From Brachionus koreanus (Eukaryota > Rotifera > Eurotatoria > Ploima > Brachionidae), in NCBI GenBank assembly GCA_016987375.1, contig PJRA01000198.1, forward strand, positions 70,742 through 134,741: a stretch of 64,000 nucleotides of DNA. Reading direction: 5' to 3'. The translations under genes were made by a program, and so were the position numbers. The notes beneath the pieces are model-generated. The model saw only the letters and a program-made list of their open reading frames with translations. It made no database searches and had not been told where the DNA came from. Shown in pieces: positions 43,301 through 54,253 of this stretch (position 1 is its first letter; each line of letters begins with the position of its first letter).

Positions 43301-46300
43301 GAAAAAATATTATTAATTATACAAAAGATTTAAATAAAACACCCTCAGAAATCTTCTTATATTTTCTTAAGAATCAAAAAACTGATACAATCAAAGACAG
43401 GTTTAAAAAACTCTTTTTAAAATATATTAAAAACTGTTTTCTCTACAAAAATGAGTTGATTTTATCACTCATAAAGAATTTTTTTGTTGAGAGTTTAAGA
43501 AATCCAGAAAAAGTCTTCTTTGTTAATTTTTGTCTAAGAATTTACATGTTAGTGACTTAAAAAAAAAAAAAAAACCAACATTTCCAATTTTTAATAGTTC
43601 CCCTTTAGTAATATTAACATTATTAATAATTTTATTTAATGTGTCTAAACATAATGAACTTGACAATGTAATACTTTTTTTTTTTAACTAAAATATTACT
43701 AGCTATTTTTTCTATTTTTAAAATAATATTTTTTAAATAAGTAATAGCAAAATGAGATGATCATCTACACCGCAATTATTATCCTACTTTTTTTCTGAAA
43801 GAGCGTCCAGTACTGCAAAGATATACATTAAAACTTTTGTTTGTTTTGATGACCAAATACAGACGTAAAATTAAAAAAAATTTCAAATATGAAAATTTTA
43901 TAGACAAAAGAATAGAGCATAAGAAATCAAGTTAAAATTTTGAAAAAAATATTTTATATTTAATAAATAACCACAGTTGTGGCCATCAAGTCAATCAGCA
44001 CCATTTTTGGCGGCCCAATGGCACCAACTTACAGTACCGGCACCCAACACTATCATAAAGTAAAAAAAAAATTAAATTCACAATAATGACTTTGATCTTA
44101 ATAAGTTTAAATTTGAAGCGTTTTTTGAAAAGTTCATTTAGACAAAATTTAAAAATTATCTAATAGTTTATTCTTACCGTCTTCATCATCTTTTTTAACA
44201 TTTTGGTTTACATTTAGACACAAATTTAGCTCCGATTGATTAGATTTGGTAAAATTTTTAGCCAAGCCACTGCTAATTAGCTTAGCTTGATTGTTTAAAT
44301 GAATCTCTTCATTATTGTCCGAGTCATTACTGGGCTCATTTTCTTTATTCAATGCGTCCGAATTGCTTTTCAATAGAGCTAAGTCGTTTCGGCCGATTAA
44401 ATCGAAAGCAAACGAAGGCCATGTAAAACAAGCGTTATCACGTGACCACTTAATCGACTCGAGAATAGGAAATAGAACAAATAGTGGATAGTCGTATATT
44501 TCGTTCAGCGAGCATAGGCCCATTTCTAGACATTTAGAAAAAATATTCTCGAATAAATTAGCTTGGCCGGGCACAAATTTAAATTTTAAATTATAGCCCG
44601 GGTAAGGATGCGGTTGATTGTGATCACTGGGCTGAAATCCAGAGAAATTAATTTTAAAAAAACACTGCTCAATAAAATCTTCATAATCTAGATTAATTTT
44701 TTCGCCGTGATGATAGTCTTTGTCATTATTATTAAAATTATTATTATCATCATTGCACAATTTTATGATACTAAAAATTTTAATCGATCGAACGGTTCGT
44801 TTTGTAACTGTTTCAATAATCGGAAACGGTTGACTAACTGACTTTAGCGTAAGTAAATTGGACAAAAATTTAATTAAACTTGGCGGTTCTTGTTGAATTA
44901 AATAGCCCACTGAGCTTTTGCTAGTGACTGTGGGCGTAATTGAGCTATTGTCGCTTTTTTTGTACTTGAACCGCAACAGACTCGGATAGTCCATTTCGTA
45001 ATAATTCATGTATAAACTAAGACCAATCTCACTAGCCAATAGATACAAAATTTGGGCCAAATCTTCGCAATTGTGACTAAGCGAACGATGAAGTTTAACT
45101 TCTTCGTAGATTAAATGCAAAGTGTACAGTATGTTTTTGATGTATGAGTAGAGAATGCCGCCAGATCCACCAGCGTCGGCCAAACCGCTCGGATAAGCTC
45201 CACTTAGTGTTGAACTAATCGATCGTTTTTGTCTTGACACTTGAGAGCCTGGTGTTGTGAAATTATCACTTGACGATTTAGTTAACTTGGTCTTTTCTTC
45301 TTGTTCTTGTTGTTCTTTTGGACTGTTTTCGACGACACCATTCGGCTTAATGTCGAACTCGTTTAGATTTTTTTCCGACTGCATAAACTTTTGAAACAAC
45401 GGATCGTTGAGCATAAACTGCCAATCTTCATCACACGCTTCGTCCGCGCTGCATTTGGCTCGTTTCGACTGATCGTCGCATTCGTCCATTGGCTCAATGG
45501 TGGCACCAGTGTCGCCGTGTCTCGGCTTGTTAATGCTCAAAAACGGAATTTCTTGCTCAATTTTGTTCATGTCAAAACAACCACATAAATTAAGTATCAA
45601 ATACAAAAATAGACTTAGTTGATTTTTGACCGATTCGCCCATGTTGTATCGATGTATGAACCATTGTTGTATTATTTCATAGTACAAGTCTTTGTTAAGT
45701 GTATACTTGAATCCGTCTAGGCAATAGTTGACCAGTTTGCAAGTGGACGGCTCGGCCAAGTTTACTCTTAGCAAACGATTGTCGTTCAGCTTAATGTTAA
45801 AATGAGCTCCTGTCGAGTCCATTAGTGCTTTGTATTCGTGTTGTTGATGCAACACTTTGCCTACTGATGAACTAATCATTTTGGACGGTACACTGGAACA
45901 ATTTTTGGGCGTTTTAAACACGTGATTGCTGCTTGACGACTCATCAATGCTAGTCTGCAATATTTCGTTTGTGGACACATTCGAATGAAAAAATGATGGC
46001 TTTGAAAACAACTTTGACTTAATCGGAGTTATGATCGGACTTTGAAATATTTGGTTTTTTTTCATAGCGCTAAATGGATTTGACCAGACTATGTTGTGCA
46101 ATTGCAGTTTGCACAATTTGGTCAATCCCGAATAAACAAACAAGTTATTTTGTGTGTCTATAATGACCATTAAATTTCGATCAGTGACAAATACTGCGTC
46201 TTTGGCCGGTATGTAACTCAATTGATTTGTGACCACTAGACTCTCGTTCTCTTGATTGTAGTCAATTTTAAGACATCTTAATTGACACTTAGCAGGCATC

Positions 46301-48326
46301 AAATAGCAAACAAATTTTTGATTATACAAATCTTGAACTTGAAAAAACTTAGTGGCTTTTTCATTCATTGACGAATCGCCAGCTATCATTATTGGCTCAG
46401 TCCAAATCAATTCAAAACAATAGTCAGGCTGAGATTGTTCATACAAAGGCTCGTTTTGAACAAATTCACTTTGATTCATTAGATTAATAGAAGTGTTATT
46501 TAGCATCGGCGTAAACGATCGTTTTATGTTCAATGGCGTATTTTGTTGATTGATGTTAAGAGGAGTTCGATAATGCGATGAATGATGGTTGGCCTCTAGT
46601 AAAGGTGTCAGTAGATTGTTAGACGGCATATTTACATTTAGAGTGTTTGCAGATTGGCATATACTGGCTCGATGAGTCGCTGACTGATACACACTTGTTC
46701 TGCGCACAGCATTTATTGCTGGCGACGACGAACAAGAAGGTGAACGACTCAGAGTCGCCATAGGACTAAAATTACGCTGAAAGAAATGCTGATGCGCTGA
46801 CATTAAGTTACTAGTGGCCGATGTTTGTGTTTGTACTCCTGGCTGAGTTGTGGTTGTAGTGGTCGTAATCGTACTAGTGCAAGTGGTGGTCACAGTAGTG
46901 TTTGAGTTTGTGACCAATGGTGAGTTGACATTTAATTTGTTGTAAAAAGAGTATGTTGAAATTATGGGCGAAACTGAAAGTCTTTTCTTGGACTGATTGA
47001 CGCTAAGTGATAGGCAACTGGTGTTGGATTCTGCACGCGCCAGTGGTGTCACCAAAGAGCTTGCATTCAAATTCTGCTGCTGCTGCTGCTGAGCCAAAGT
47101 GTTCGGTTGAGTGGTGTCCAACGGTTCATTTTGATGGGCTATTGTACCATTTAATAAATTATTTACAACTTCTGAATCCTAAAATTCAAGTAATTATTTT
47201 CTACTTTTTTTGTTAAGTAAATAAAACAAAAAAAAATTACTTCTAGTAAATTTTCACTAATTCGATAAATAGAATGTACATTGTTAAAAAGGCTAAAAAC
47301 TAGCACTATATTAAGCTGTTCAATTACATCTACAATTAATTGTTTTGAATTTTCTCTTAAGAAAAAGCCCTTGTCTTACAAAATAAAAGATTTCAAAAAA
47401 TTTTTGTTTTTTAAATAAAAATTTCAAACTACTTTCATTCGAAGAGTTTTTGCATAAAATTGGCTTAATGTCATTTAATGGATTGTTGAGTGTAAAAAAT
47501 ATTTGATTCGATTGATTTGCTCGAAAATATGAAGCTGAACTGGAATCAGCATATCGTTCGATCAATATGCCATCCGGCAGTTTCCAGCAATTTTTAATCT
47601 TAAAAGACAATGGTACATGATAGTCAGATCCATTTGGTGCATACACATGTATTTTCTGAGACTCGAAAATACATAAACAATCATTTAACATACTTGTGTC
47701 TAAAAATTAAAAAAAACTAAATTTTTTTTTCTTTTAAAAATAAAATTTATAAAAATTATGCTTTTTGTACCTGTGTCGGTTTTAAAATTGAACCAGTTTG
47801 AATCAATTACAGGCGTTTCAAATGTGAATGTTCTCCGAATGCACTTGGACTCATTGTCTACTCCGTACGATAAAATAACTCTATTGTCTTTGATGTAAAT
47901 TTCAGATTCACAAAAATCGTTCACTTGTTTCAAGTGCCATTTTTCATTTGTACTAAAATCAAAATTTAAATTGGATGTCATTGGTGATTTGTGCAAATAA
48001 GCGAACGATATTTCACTAAGGCTTGAATTGTTGTCTTCGGGCAGCGACTCTCGACCCGGTTGAGACAAGTTCTGGTTCGAATAGAACCGATTTAGATGGG
48101 ATTTATGCAAATAAAACTGTGCATGAGACATTTTTGGCTCGATTGATTCCGATTTTTGACCTTGAACATTCGGCATTGTTGCTTGAATACCATCTGGTTT
48201 CGAATTAATCGCTTGGCTAGTTGATGTGCTAATTAAATTGTGGCTAATCAACTGAGAACTACTACCTTTAGGTACAAATTCCCATGGATGGGATATCACA
48301 ATCATATCTTTATAACTGGATTCCAC
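37361..48326 (-). CDS. ANAPC1: ANAPC1, anaphase-promoting complex subunit 1
   Basis: Largest scaffold subunit of the APC/C ubiquitin ligase. Eleven exons on the minus strand: 47771-48326, 47433-47699, 47241-47374, 44178-47178, 41650-42253, 41538-41590, 40207-41375, 38209-38928, 37816-38149, 37642-37758 and 37361-37455. The lengths sum to 7050 nt with every phase consistent: 2349 aa, longer than the ~1944 of the human protein because of low-complexity insertions. Family landmarks: WEFVP near the N-terminus, IPAKDAVFV, the Ser/Thr-rich loop in exon 4, RTMALPIGRGIFTL, NGVAAGL, the PC-repeat region (SLGLVYVKTGNKHMSYVLL, LTAGLALGLIL, YHYMVGGHREK, DVTCPGATIALG), MVMAGSGDLEVMRICRFL and RHLYVLASEPRLL. 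The 1.9-kb intron 42254-44177 holds transposon debris. Exon 3 and the last two exons are inferred from splice sites and phase. Confidence 0.92.
39040..39195. repeat. Dispersed repeat, copy 2
   Basis: Second copy of the unit at 36650-36800, in an ANAPC1 intron and in the same orientation, diverged by point changes and small indels. The shared core ACAAGATGCTTAGCTTTTAA is intact in both. Confidence 0.5.
39737..39825. repeat. Short hairpin (inverted repeat)
   Basis: Arms of about 29 bp, ATGGGCAAAATGAAAATAAT... and its reverse complement, differing by one G. They are separated by about 28 bp of AT-rich loop inside an ANAPC1 intron. Possibly a tiny MITE remnant. Confidence 0.6.
42360..42600. repeat. 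Decayed inverted repeat
   Basis: GTTCTCTAAGTGCAA...CAATCTGT on the left is partly mirrored by ACAGTTTGTTGCACTTATAGAAC on the right. The centre has repeated TTTGCA/GACTTTG motifs. It resembles the foldback family at 5227 in layout but is too diverged to assign. The open frame through it (42371-42583) is a by-product. Confidence 0.4.
42680..42950 (+). pseudogene. 5'-truncated LINE ORF2 tail
   Basis: Translates as the typical extreme C-terminus of a non-LTR retrotransposon polyprotein: R-stop-LGHILRMKEKRIPKKAL, QGRGKVGRPAVTWRSTI, then TWREARVKAKDRLEWKSKV and LCSTRSE-stop. The usual Trp of 'RWLGH' is a TGA here (42692-42694). A short A-rich tail (GAATAAAAAAATAAAAAA) follows. Only the last ~80 codons remain, as expected for a 5'-truncated insertion; RTE/Jockey-like by pattern. 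Confidence 0.8.
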
Positions 48327-49097
48327 TGTATAATAGGATTTAGAAAAAAAGAACGAAAATGACTATTTTATGCACTTAAGGATTTTGTGTAAAAATAAAA
48401 TACGACTGCTAGTTCTTTATTAGAAAACTACAAGTCCTTTAATTTAAATAGATAAATAATATTGGAAATGAAAGAAATAAAAATTTCAAATTCCTATTCC
48501 AAATTTGAATGTATTTATTTAGACTGAAAATAAAGTGCAAAATTTATTTCCGATATTGCTTTGAAATTTGAAACAAACAAAAAATCCAATTTTACACTTA
48601 GAAAAAAAACTTCTTGCTTTTACAAAAATTTTAAATTCAAAATACTAGACTTAATAAACTCATAATTTCAAAGTGCTTTATTGACTTTTTCTTAGAAATT
48701 CAATTTTCATAGACTAGGCTAAAACATAAGTATTTGAGATTAGTAAATTTTTTTAAAGAGAGAAATTTGTTTGTTCCTGAATTTTGAAACAAAAAGCAAA
48801 AACTTCAAAAATTAAATGACTTTTTTTCTAAAGGTCGAAAATTCGTTTTATCAGTTGACAAAAAATATTTATCACCCAAATTGAACAAGATAATCTATGA
48901 ATTTAAACATTAGTAATGATTAAAATGCCGCATTATTGCAGACACTAAATTTGGGAGATAAAAATTTCTTATTAACTGATTCTTTTTTTGATATTTTATT
49001 TGATTTTTTTAAAGTAAATTTTCAGCTGTTTTTATTGATCAACAGTTCAAAAAATAAAACAAATTTCTTCTTTATTTTTATTGAATTTTATTTAAAT
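48327..49097. other. Intergenic region with partial foldback element
   Basis: Lies between the ANAPC1 start and the end of the JmjC gene (both minus). It contains the third member of the foldback family at about 48770-48955. The rest is AT-rich without genes. Confidence 0.5.
48770..48955. mobile_element. Partial foldback element, third family member
   Basis: TGAATTTTGAAACAAAAAGC...TTTTTCTAAAGGTCGAAAATTCG...TATCAGTTGACA...TTTATCACCCAAATT parallels 26041-26160 step by step (TGAATTTTGGAACAAAAAAC...GGGGTCCAAAAATTG...TATCAACTGATACA...TATCACCCAAATT). Only one arm is clear here; a short GCCGCATTATTGCAGAC segment may mark the centre. Confidence 0.5.
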
Positions 49098-50393
49098 TTA
49101 AGTATCGTCTATTTGTTCATTGTTGTCCGAGGGCCTCATCAAAAGACCCCTTATTCTTAAAACAGGTGGATGTTTTGACTTAAATTCAAGCCCAAGATTA
49201 GACAATTGATTTAGCTGTTCTTCTAATCCAAAAAATTCAATTATTTTAGCACATATTTCTTGTGCCTGATCCTCATTTAAGTTTTCATGCCATTGTTTGA
49301 ACAAAAATGCCTTAAGAGATTCTTTTAAATTGGCCAAAATTCTTTTAAATGATGGATAAGGCATATTTTGTTTTATAATATTAAAAATCCAATACAAAAA
49401 AGCATCTTTTTGCTCTGATTTTAGCATTTTAGTAACAAACACATTCTCTCCGACATCTCCAAAAAAAACATTTACTGAAATAGTTAACTCGGGTGATTTA
49501 ACTTGATGCCAACAAAAAGCTGGAAAATAAAGCATGTCTCCATCTTTGAGTAGACAATAACAACATTTTGTGTTTTTGAAACCCATTAGAATGTCATCTG
49601 TTAATTCAGATTGGATTTGATCACAATTTATTTGAGATTGAATTGTTCGACCCTTCGAACCCAATTCATTCGGGTACATATTGTAAACATTGCTTCCATA
49701 GAGTCTAACTAATTTTCGACCTCTGATAACAGTGAGCATATTATCATCTGGATCCATATGTGTATATTCATAGTGGCCACTTCTGGCTATCCATAAAAAA
49801 GGACCAGCGTGAAGTTTTTGCACAAAAGGCGGCATTTTTAATTCATCGCTTACTTGAGCAAAAGCTTTTTTAATATTTTGAACAGCTAAATAAGAATTTC
49901 TGCTATTGAAATTATCATCTATTAAGTCATTTACGTATGCCTGAAATTTAATCTCTTGAACACTGTAAGCTTTACCCATTTTGTAGTTTTGATTCATTGT
50001 GTCACGTCGCACATATACTCGATTTTGACCACATTTTTCACTCAAATACTCCAAAGACCAGTTTTTAAATGCAACACCGCAATCAAATACTTGTAATGCA
50101 TTTCTAATCACCAACGGCTTAGACTTTGTCAAATAATTACAAAGAAAATATTCGTGGTTATAGTCTTTTGCGTTTATTTCGTCTATAGGTTCTAAATTTC
50201 CTATGTGCTTGATTACATGACTATATCTATTACCATTATAATTATCTTCTATAGCTACTCTGTTTTCTGAATGTGTCATTTCAAATTTTTTCAAAAATAT
50301 TCCATGTTTTATTTTATTTAAATTTAAAAAAATACTTGATACAATAAAAATTAATATTAACTTTTTTTGCTGAAAATACTTTATTTTATTCAA
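49098..50393 (-). CDS. JmjC/cupin_8 2-oxoglutarate oxygenase
   Basis: Probable Fe(II)/2-oxoglutarate-dependent hydroxylase of the small JmjC (cupin_8) class, similar in layout to TYW5/HIF1AN/JMJD7. Single exon. Up to 431 aa from 50393, or about 393 aa from the ATG at 50279 (MTHSENRVAIEDN). The extra N-terminus contains a hydrophobic stretch (KLILIFIVSSIFLNL) that could be a membrane/signal segment. Core: KPLVIRNAL near the domain start, the iron-binding HxD in YTHMDPDDNML, GRKLVRLYGS (Lys/Arg for 2-oxoglutarate), and a distal His in DMLYFPAFCWHQV followed by ISVNVFF. The C-terminal helical region (about 320-431) probably dimerises. All metal ligands are present, so catalysis is plausible. The substrate (protein or tRNA) cannot be told from sequence. 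Confidence 0.8.
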   Translation of the reverse strand: MNKIKYFQQKKLILIFIVSSIFLNLNKIKHGIFLKKFEMTHSENRVAIEDNYNGNRYSHVIKHIGNLEPIDEINAKDYNHEYFLCNYLTKSKPLVIRNALQVFDCGVAFKNWSLEYLSEKCGQNRVYVRRDTMNQNYKMGKAYSVQEIKFQAYVNDLIDDNFNSRNSYLAVQNIKKAFAQVSDELKMPPFVQKLHAGPFLWIARSGHYEYTHMDPDDNMLTVIRGRKLVRLYGSNVYNMYPNELGSKGRTIQSQINCDQIQSELTDDILMGFKNTKCCYCLLKDGDMLYFPAFCWHQVKSPELTISVNVFFGDVGENVFVTKMLKSEQKDAFLYWIFNIIKQNMPYPSFKRILANLKESLKAFLFKQWHENLNEDQAQEICAKIIEFFGLEEQLNQLSNLGLEFKSKHPPVLRIRGLLMRPSDNNEQIDDT

Positions 50394-50601
50394 AAATAAT
50401 TTTAAAAAAAACTTTACATTGTCTTAGTTAAAACAAAATTTTTTTAAATCAATTTAAAGAAATAAAATTTGCTTTTTTTCACTTTTTTATTTAATTTTAA
50501 TTAAAAAAGCTGAGCGATCATATTAATAATTAATTTTAGACTAAAATAAAATCTTGTTAATTAAAAAAAAATTTATTCCTTAGTCAATAAAGAAAAAAAT
50601 T

Positions 50602-52023
50602 CTAATCAGTGGCATTTATCTGTTTTCTTTTCATCAAAACAAAAATTATTTGCATCACAATTTCGATTATTTCGACAAGAGTGAGCACACTAATTCCTAG
50701 GAATAGGCCAGCAACTCCGCCTATACTGGAAAAAAGAGCCACGAAATCAGTTGTTGGATTCTCAGTTATTAAAGTGTATCCCAAATTGCTAAAATAAATG
50801 TTAACTGAAGCTAAATCTTTACTATTAAAACTTTGATTAAAATATTCAGCATCTGGACCATTATATTCACTTAAAAATGTGTCGAATTTTTCATTTGAAA
50901 ATTGAGTAAGTGATACAAGTCGGTCGAATTTCATGCCTTCGCATTCCAATGGACATTTTTTCAAGCATACGTTAGTAATATATTCACCATTTTCTAAAAT
51001 TAGGAGTACTTGGTTCACACAGTCCGCTGATTGAACTGCATCACATGGTACTGACTCATAAAAGCATGGGTAGTTTGCCACATAGCAGTTACATTTATCA
51101 ATAAACAATTTTTGAAAGCATTGGTACACACACAAATTTTGAGAATATTCTTTAGCATTCTTATGGACTAGCTTGTAATAATCGGAGTCATAGTTGTTAA
51201 TGTTGTCTGTATTTCCATCACAGTTGCTGTAAGGTTTTTTTTGAGATTTGAAAAATGTTCTTGATAGCGCAATATTTGTTTCTGTTTTAGGGCTTACTGC
51301 CACTGGGTCGACCATTAAAGGATAAGTTGTGTGATTATGGATAAAAATGAGTGCACCCAAGCTGGGATTTAAAATTTTTAAACTATCTGGTACGCTTATG
51401 TTTAGAATTAATTTAAATCCATAAAGCCTGTCGGCAATCATGCTTTTTTTTAGCTCCACTTGTTTTCCATTATGATCTTCGCCTGAATTGAATTGATAGC
51501 AATTTCCATAATTTGGATGCATAAAAAACTTAAATTCTGATAAATTGCATTCTGACATATATTCACAATGAACAACTAGTTTCTCTTTTGAATCCCCAAA
51601 TTCTTTTTCAAAATTTTTGAATCTTGGTTGTTTGGCTTGAAATTTAGCTAAAAGTTCTAGTTGACCAAAAAGCGGATTCATTGGTCTTGAATTATTAACA
51701 ATTGTGTCAATGAATTCAATTGAGTATTTTGTAGTAAAAAATTGAGTGTTGCATATTGTAACCGTTGGAAATAATGGTCTATAGTCTGATAAAATCCGAG
51801 TCTTTGTTGTTACTTCATAATCAAAAAATTTAATAATGCTTTCAACAATAAGATATGCACACACTCCAGTCGATAGAGCAGTAAAAAATGCCCACATTAA
51901 TTTTAAAGATACCTTGGTCGATTTGAATATGTTTGGCAAGCCATGACTTGTTGATGAAAGAACTACTTCAATGCAGACATTTTTTATTCTGCTTTTCAAT
52001 GTCAATGGCTTTTTCAAATCCAT
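50602..52023 (-). CDS. DEG/ENaC sodium channel subunit, copy 1
   Basis: 473-aa, single-exon member of the degenerin/epithelial sodium channel/ASIC/FaNaC superfamily. A cytosolic N-terminus carries the gating His-Gly motif (SSTSHGLPNIFKS, about residue 27). TM1 is about 42-62 (MWAFFTALSTGVCAYLIVESI), followed by the family strand LFPTVTICN. A Cys-rich extracellular domain has NCYQFNSG and the ENCD-type SRTFF turn. CYVANYPCF and CLKKCPLECEGM lie in the thumb/palm region. TM2 contains GGVAGLFLGISVLTLVEIIE, in which GIS is the G-x-S selectivity-filter position. All hallmark positions are intact. One of three related single-exon genes here (50.6, 54.5 and 58.8 kb). Ligand (peptide, proton or mechanical) unknown. 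Confidence 0.92.
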   Translation of the reverse strand: MDLKKPLTLKSRIKNVCIEVVLSSTSHGLPNIFKSTKVSLKLMWAFFTALSTGVCAYLIVESIIKFFDYEVTTKTRILSDYRPLFPTVTICNTQFFTTKYSIEFIDTIVNNSRPMNPLFGQLELLAKFQAKQPRFKNFEKEFGDSKEKLVVHCEYMSECNLSEFKFFMHPNYGNCYQFNSGEDHNGKQVELKKSMIADRLYGFKLILNISVPDSLKILNPSLGALIFIHNHTTYPLMVDPVAVSPKTETNIALSRTFFKSQKKPYSNCDGNTDNINNYDSDYYKLVHKNAKEYSQNLCVYQCFQKLFIDKCNCYVANYPCFYESVPCDAVQSADCVNQVLLILENGEYITNVCLKKCPLECEGMKFDRLVSLTQFSNEKFDTFLSEYNGPDAEYFNQSFNSKDLASVNIYFSNLGYTLITENPTTDFVALFSSIGGVAGLFLGISVLTLVEIIEIVMQIIFVLMKRKQINATD

Positions 52024-53011
52024 TTTTAAGTTAAATTTACTTTCAATTAAAATAAACTTTTTTTTTTTTAAAAGAAATTAACAATTAAAAACAACCTTGA
52101 CTTTAATATCGATTCGGAATAATTTTTTTCTTTAAATATCAACAGGAAAAATGTCAAAATAAAAGATTTTAATTATATTTTTTGTTTAAATTTAGTCATA
52201 TCAAAACAATTTGTTTATATAAATATCCTTTCAATTAAAGTCTTACACGTGGGTTAGCTTTATTATATATTTTATTGAGAAAAAAAAAACTTCCTAAGAA
52301 ACATATAAAGCAATTTGAGGAAGACTATTTAAATTTTTTATTTTAAAATAACTTTGAAAATTCTTAAAATTTAAGATTATTAAATCTTTAAAATAAAAAA
52401 TAAATCTAATGCTAAAATTTGTTAACAGACTAATGAAATTGACTTTGAAAGACCGACCGACAATTACACTTTTTTTATTTGATTAATTTAAAATTAGATT
52501 CATAAAAAAAGAATATAAACTTATGTTAAAAAATAATTCAAAAATTAAATATATTTATGTTTGAATACTTATAAATAAACAAGATTGAAAACCAAAAGTC
52601 TGACAATAAAGTCATTTGTTTATCAGTTTTGAAAATCAAATTTAATTTTTTTTTAAATTTATTTCTTTTAGTCTTAACTAAAAAAATTGAGAGTATTAAG
52701 AGAATTTTTTATCTGTCAACTTTTCACATAAAATTCATAAGCTTGCGTCAAGTATCAGTGAAAATAGATATTTTGACACATGAACCACAACGAGTAAAAT
52801 TAATAAAAAATAGCAAAAGAAATTTAAAACTAAATTAAAAAAAGACTAATATTTTGATTTATTCAATGGTAAGTGATAAATGGTAAAAAAATATTTTGAT
52901 TTATTATGAAATCCTTCTTTTACAAAATAAATCGATAAAAAAATTCAAAATTAGAAAATAATTTTATTTAGAATAAAATATACAAATTAATTTAGTCAAA
53001 AATTTAATTGA
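52024..53011. other. Intergenic, no gene seen
   Basis: Just under 1 kb of AT-rich sequence upstream of DEG/ENaC copy 1 and downstream of the coiled-coil gene. A plus-strand frame at 52629-52838 has no start context or domain and was not accepted. Confidence 0.5.
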
Positions 53012-54253
53012 TTAATTGAAAAAATTGAAAACATTTTTCTTTAAGGGCTTAATAGGTGGCAATGGAGACGACTGTTGATTACAATTAGATTGATTTGTTT
53101 GTGGCGTGGTTACTAAATTGGCAAAATACTTTTCTCTTTCTTGTTTCAATTGACCCAGCTCTCTTCTAAGAGAAACAAATTCTTTGAAATTGAAATTTTT
53201 CAAATCAGACTTATAACGATCTATTTCTTTTTGTTGTGCAATCAACGTTTCAGCCAAACTTTTCAATTCGTTTTCAAGACTTTCTTTATTCTGTTTAAGT
53301 TCATAATTTTCCTTTTCCAATCTTAAGCACTCGTCCATGAATTTTTCCACAGAATTCTTGTTTTTTTCTTCAATTTGTTGCATTGATATTTTTTGTTGTT
53401 CAATCAGTTCTAAACTTTCATTCAAATTTTTACTCAAATCAAATATTTTAGCATTAGTCTCTTCCAAATCCTTTTGTCTTATGTCCAAATTTTTATTCAG
53501 CTCATCATTTTCTATCTTTAATAGATTATAGTTTTGTTTTATATTTTTTAAATCATCCAATTCATGATCTAATTTGATATTTAATTTCAAATATTCTTCT
53601 AATTTGCTATTAGTTGTTTTTATGCTTTGTTGAGAATCGGTCAACTTTACACAAAGATCTTGGTTTTGTTTTTTAAGCTCATTTAGTATTGTCTCAAAAT
53701 TTGTCTTTTCTTTTTCTCGGTCATTTTTGATTGTTTCTATTTCACTCTTTAATTTTTTAATTAGTTCTTTGTCAGTCCAATAATCTTCATCACATTGAGT
53801 TTGATTGTCATTTTTTGGAACGATAATTGCTGTTTTTTCTTTGATAATAACCATGGGCGTAGGAGGTGGTGGTGGAGTTGGAATTTTTGGCATAAGAATC
53901 TCAAAATCAGCTTGGCATTCTTTGGTTTCCATGACAACCTTTTGTTCGACTTCAACTTGTTGGTCAATAGGAGATTCATGCACCGGTTCTGTCCACGTAT
54001 ATTGGTCATTTCGATCAATAACAGGCAAAAATGATTTATATTCAAAATAATTTTCCAGTTCATTTTCAACTATTTCAAGTCTTTGTCTTAGTTGCTTGTT
54101 TTCGTTTAAACAGTGGCGAAGTTTTTTCAATGTTTGAATTTGGCGATTTTGAGTACGTATTGAAAATTCAGAATTAATGTCATTTTGATTAAGCTCAATT
54201 GAATCTGAGTCTGATTCGGTCAGTATACTTTCATCGCTTAGGTACTCGTCCAT
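53012..54253 (-). CDS. Coiled-coil protein, uncharacterised
   Basis: 413 aa, single exon, not assigned to a family. The acidic Ser-rich N-terminus (DEYLSDESILTESDSDSIE) is followed by a first helix around residues 35-70. A Pro-rich segment (PKIPTPPPPPTPM) comes next, flanked by two ECQAD/QTQCDEDYW-type boxes (about 112 and 152). A long predicted coiled coil covers about 160-370 (KLKSEIETIKNDREKEKTNFE, LDHELDDLKN, YELKQNKESLENELKSL). The C-terminus is basic with Pro (PLPPIKPLKKNVFNFF). The QTQC-like boxes are common in cytoskeletal and centrosomal scaffolds but not diagnostic. It sits between two DEG/ENaC genes without an obvious functional link. Confidence 0.75.
   Translation of the reverse strand: MDEYLSDESILTESDSDSIELNQNDINSEFSIRTQNRQIQTLKKLRHCLNENKQLRQRLEIVENELENYFEYKSFLPVIDRNDQYTWTEPVHESPIDQQVEVEQKVVMETKECQADFEILMPKIPTPPPPPTPMVIIKEKTAIIVPKNDNQTQCDEDYWTDKELIKKLKSEIETIKNDREKEKTNFETILNELKKQNQDLCVKLTDSQQSIKTTNSKLEEYLKLNIKLDHELDDLKNIKQNYNLLKIENDELNKNLDIRQKDLEETNAKIFDLSKNLNESLELIEQQKISMQQIEEKNKNSVEKFMDECLRLEKENYELKQNKESLENELKSLAETLIAQQKEIDRYKSDLKNFNFKEFVSLRRELGQLKQEREKYFANLVTTPQTNQSNCNQQSSPLPPIKPLKKNVFNFFN

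Larger units (their letters stand above)
42254..44177 (-). other. ANAPC1 intron 4 (1.9 kb) with transposon debris
   Basis: Exon 4 ends DDED|G and exon 5 begins G-MEHMINIETL, joining as in other APC1 proteins (EDDGMNDM...), so the whole interval is intron. It holds a decayed inverted repeat (about 42360-42600), a LINE tail (42680-42950) and a small GC-rich patch at 43975-44050. No microexon is needed. Confidence 0.8.

Noticed and set aside
44030..44060. 17-bp microexon between ANAPC1 exons 4 and 5 (TGTTGGGTGCCGGTACT|GTAAGT)
   Set aside because: Direct joining of exons 4 and 5 already gives the conserved EDG-M junction; the microexon would insert residues absent from the family.
53761..54069. 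Several alternate frames over the coiled-coil gene
   Set aside because: Shadow frames of the Pro-rich and acidic coding region.
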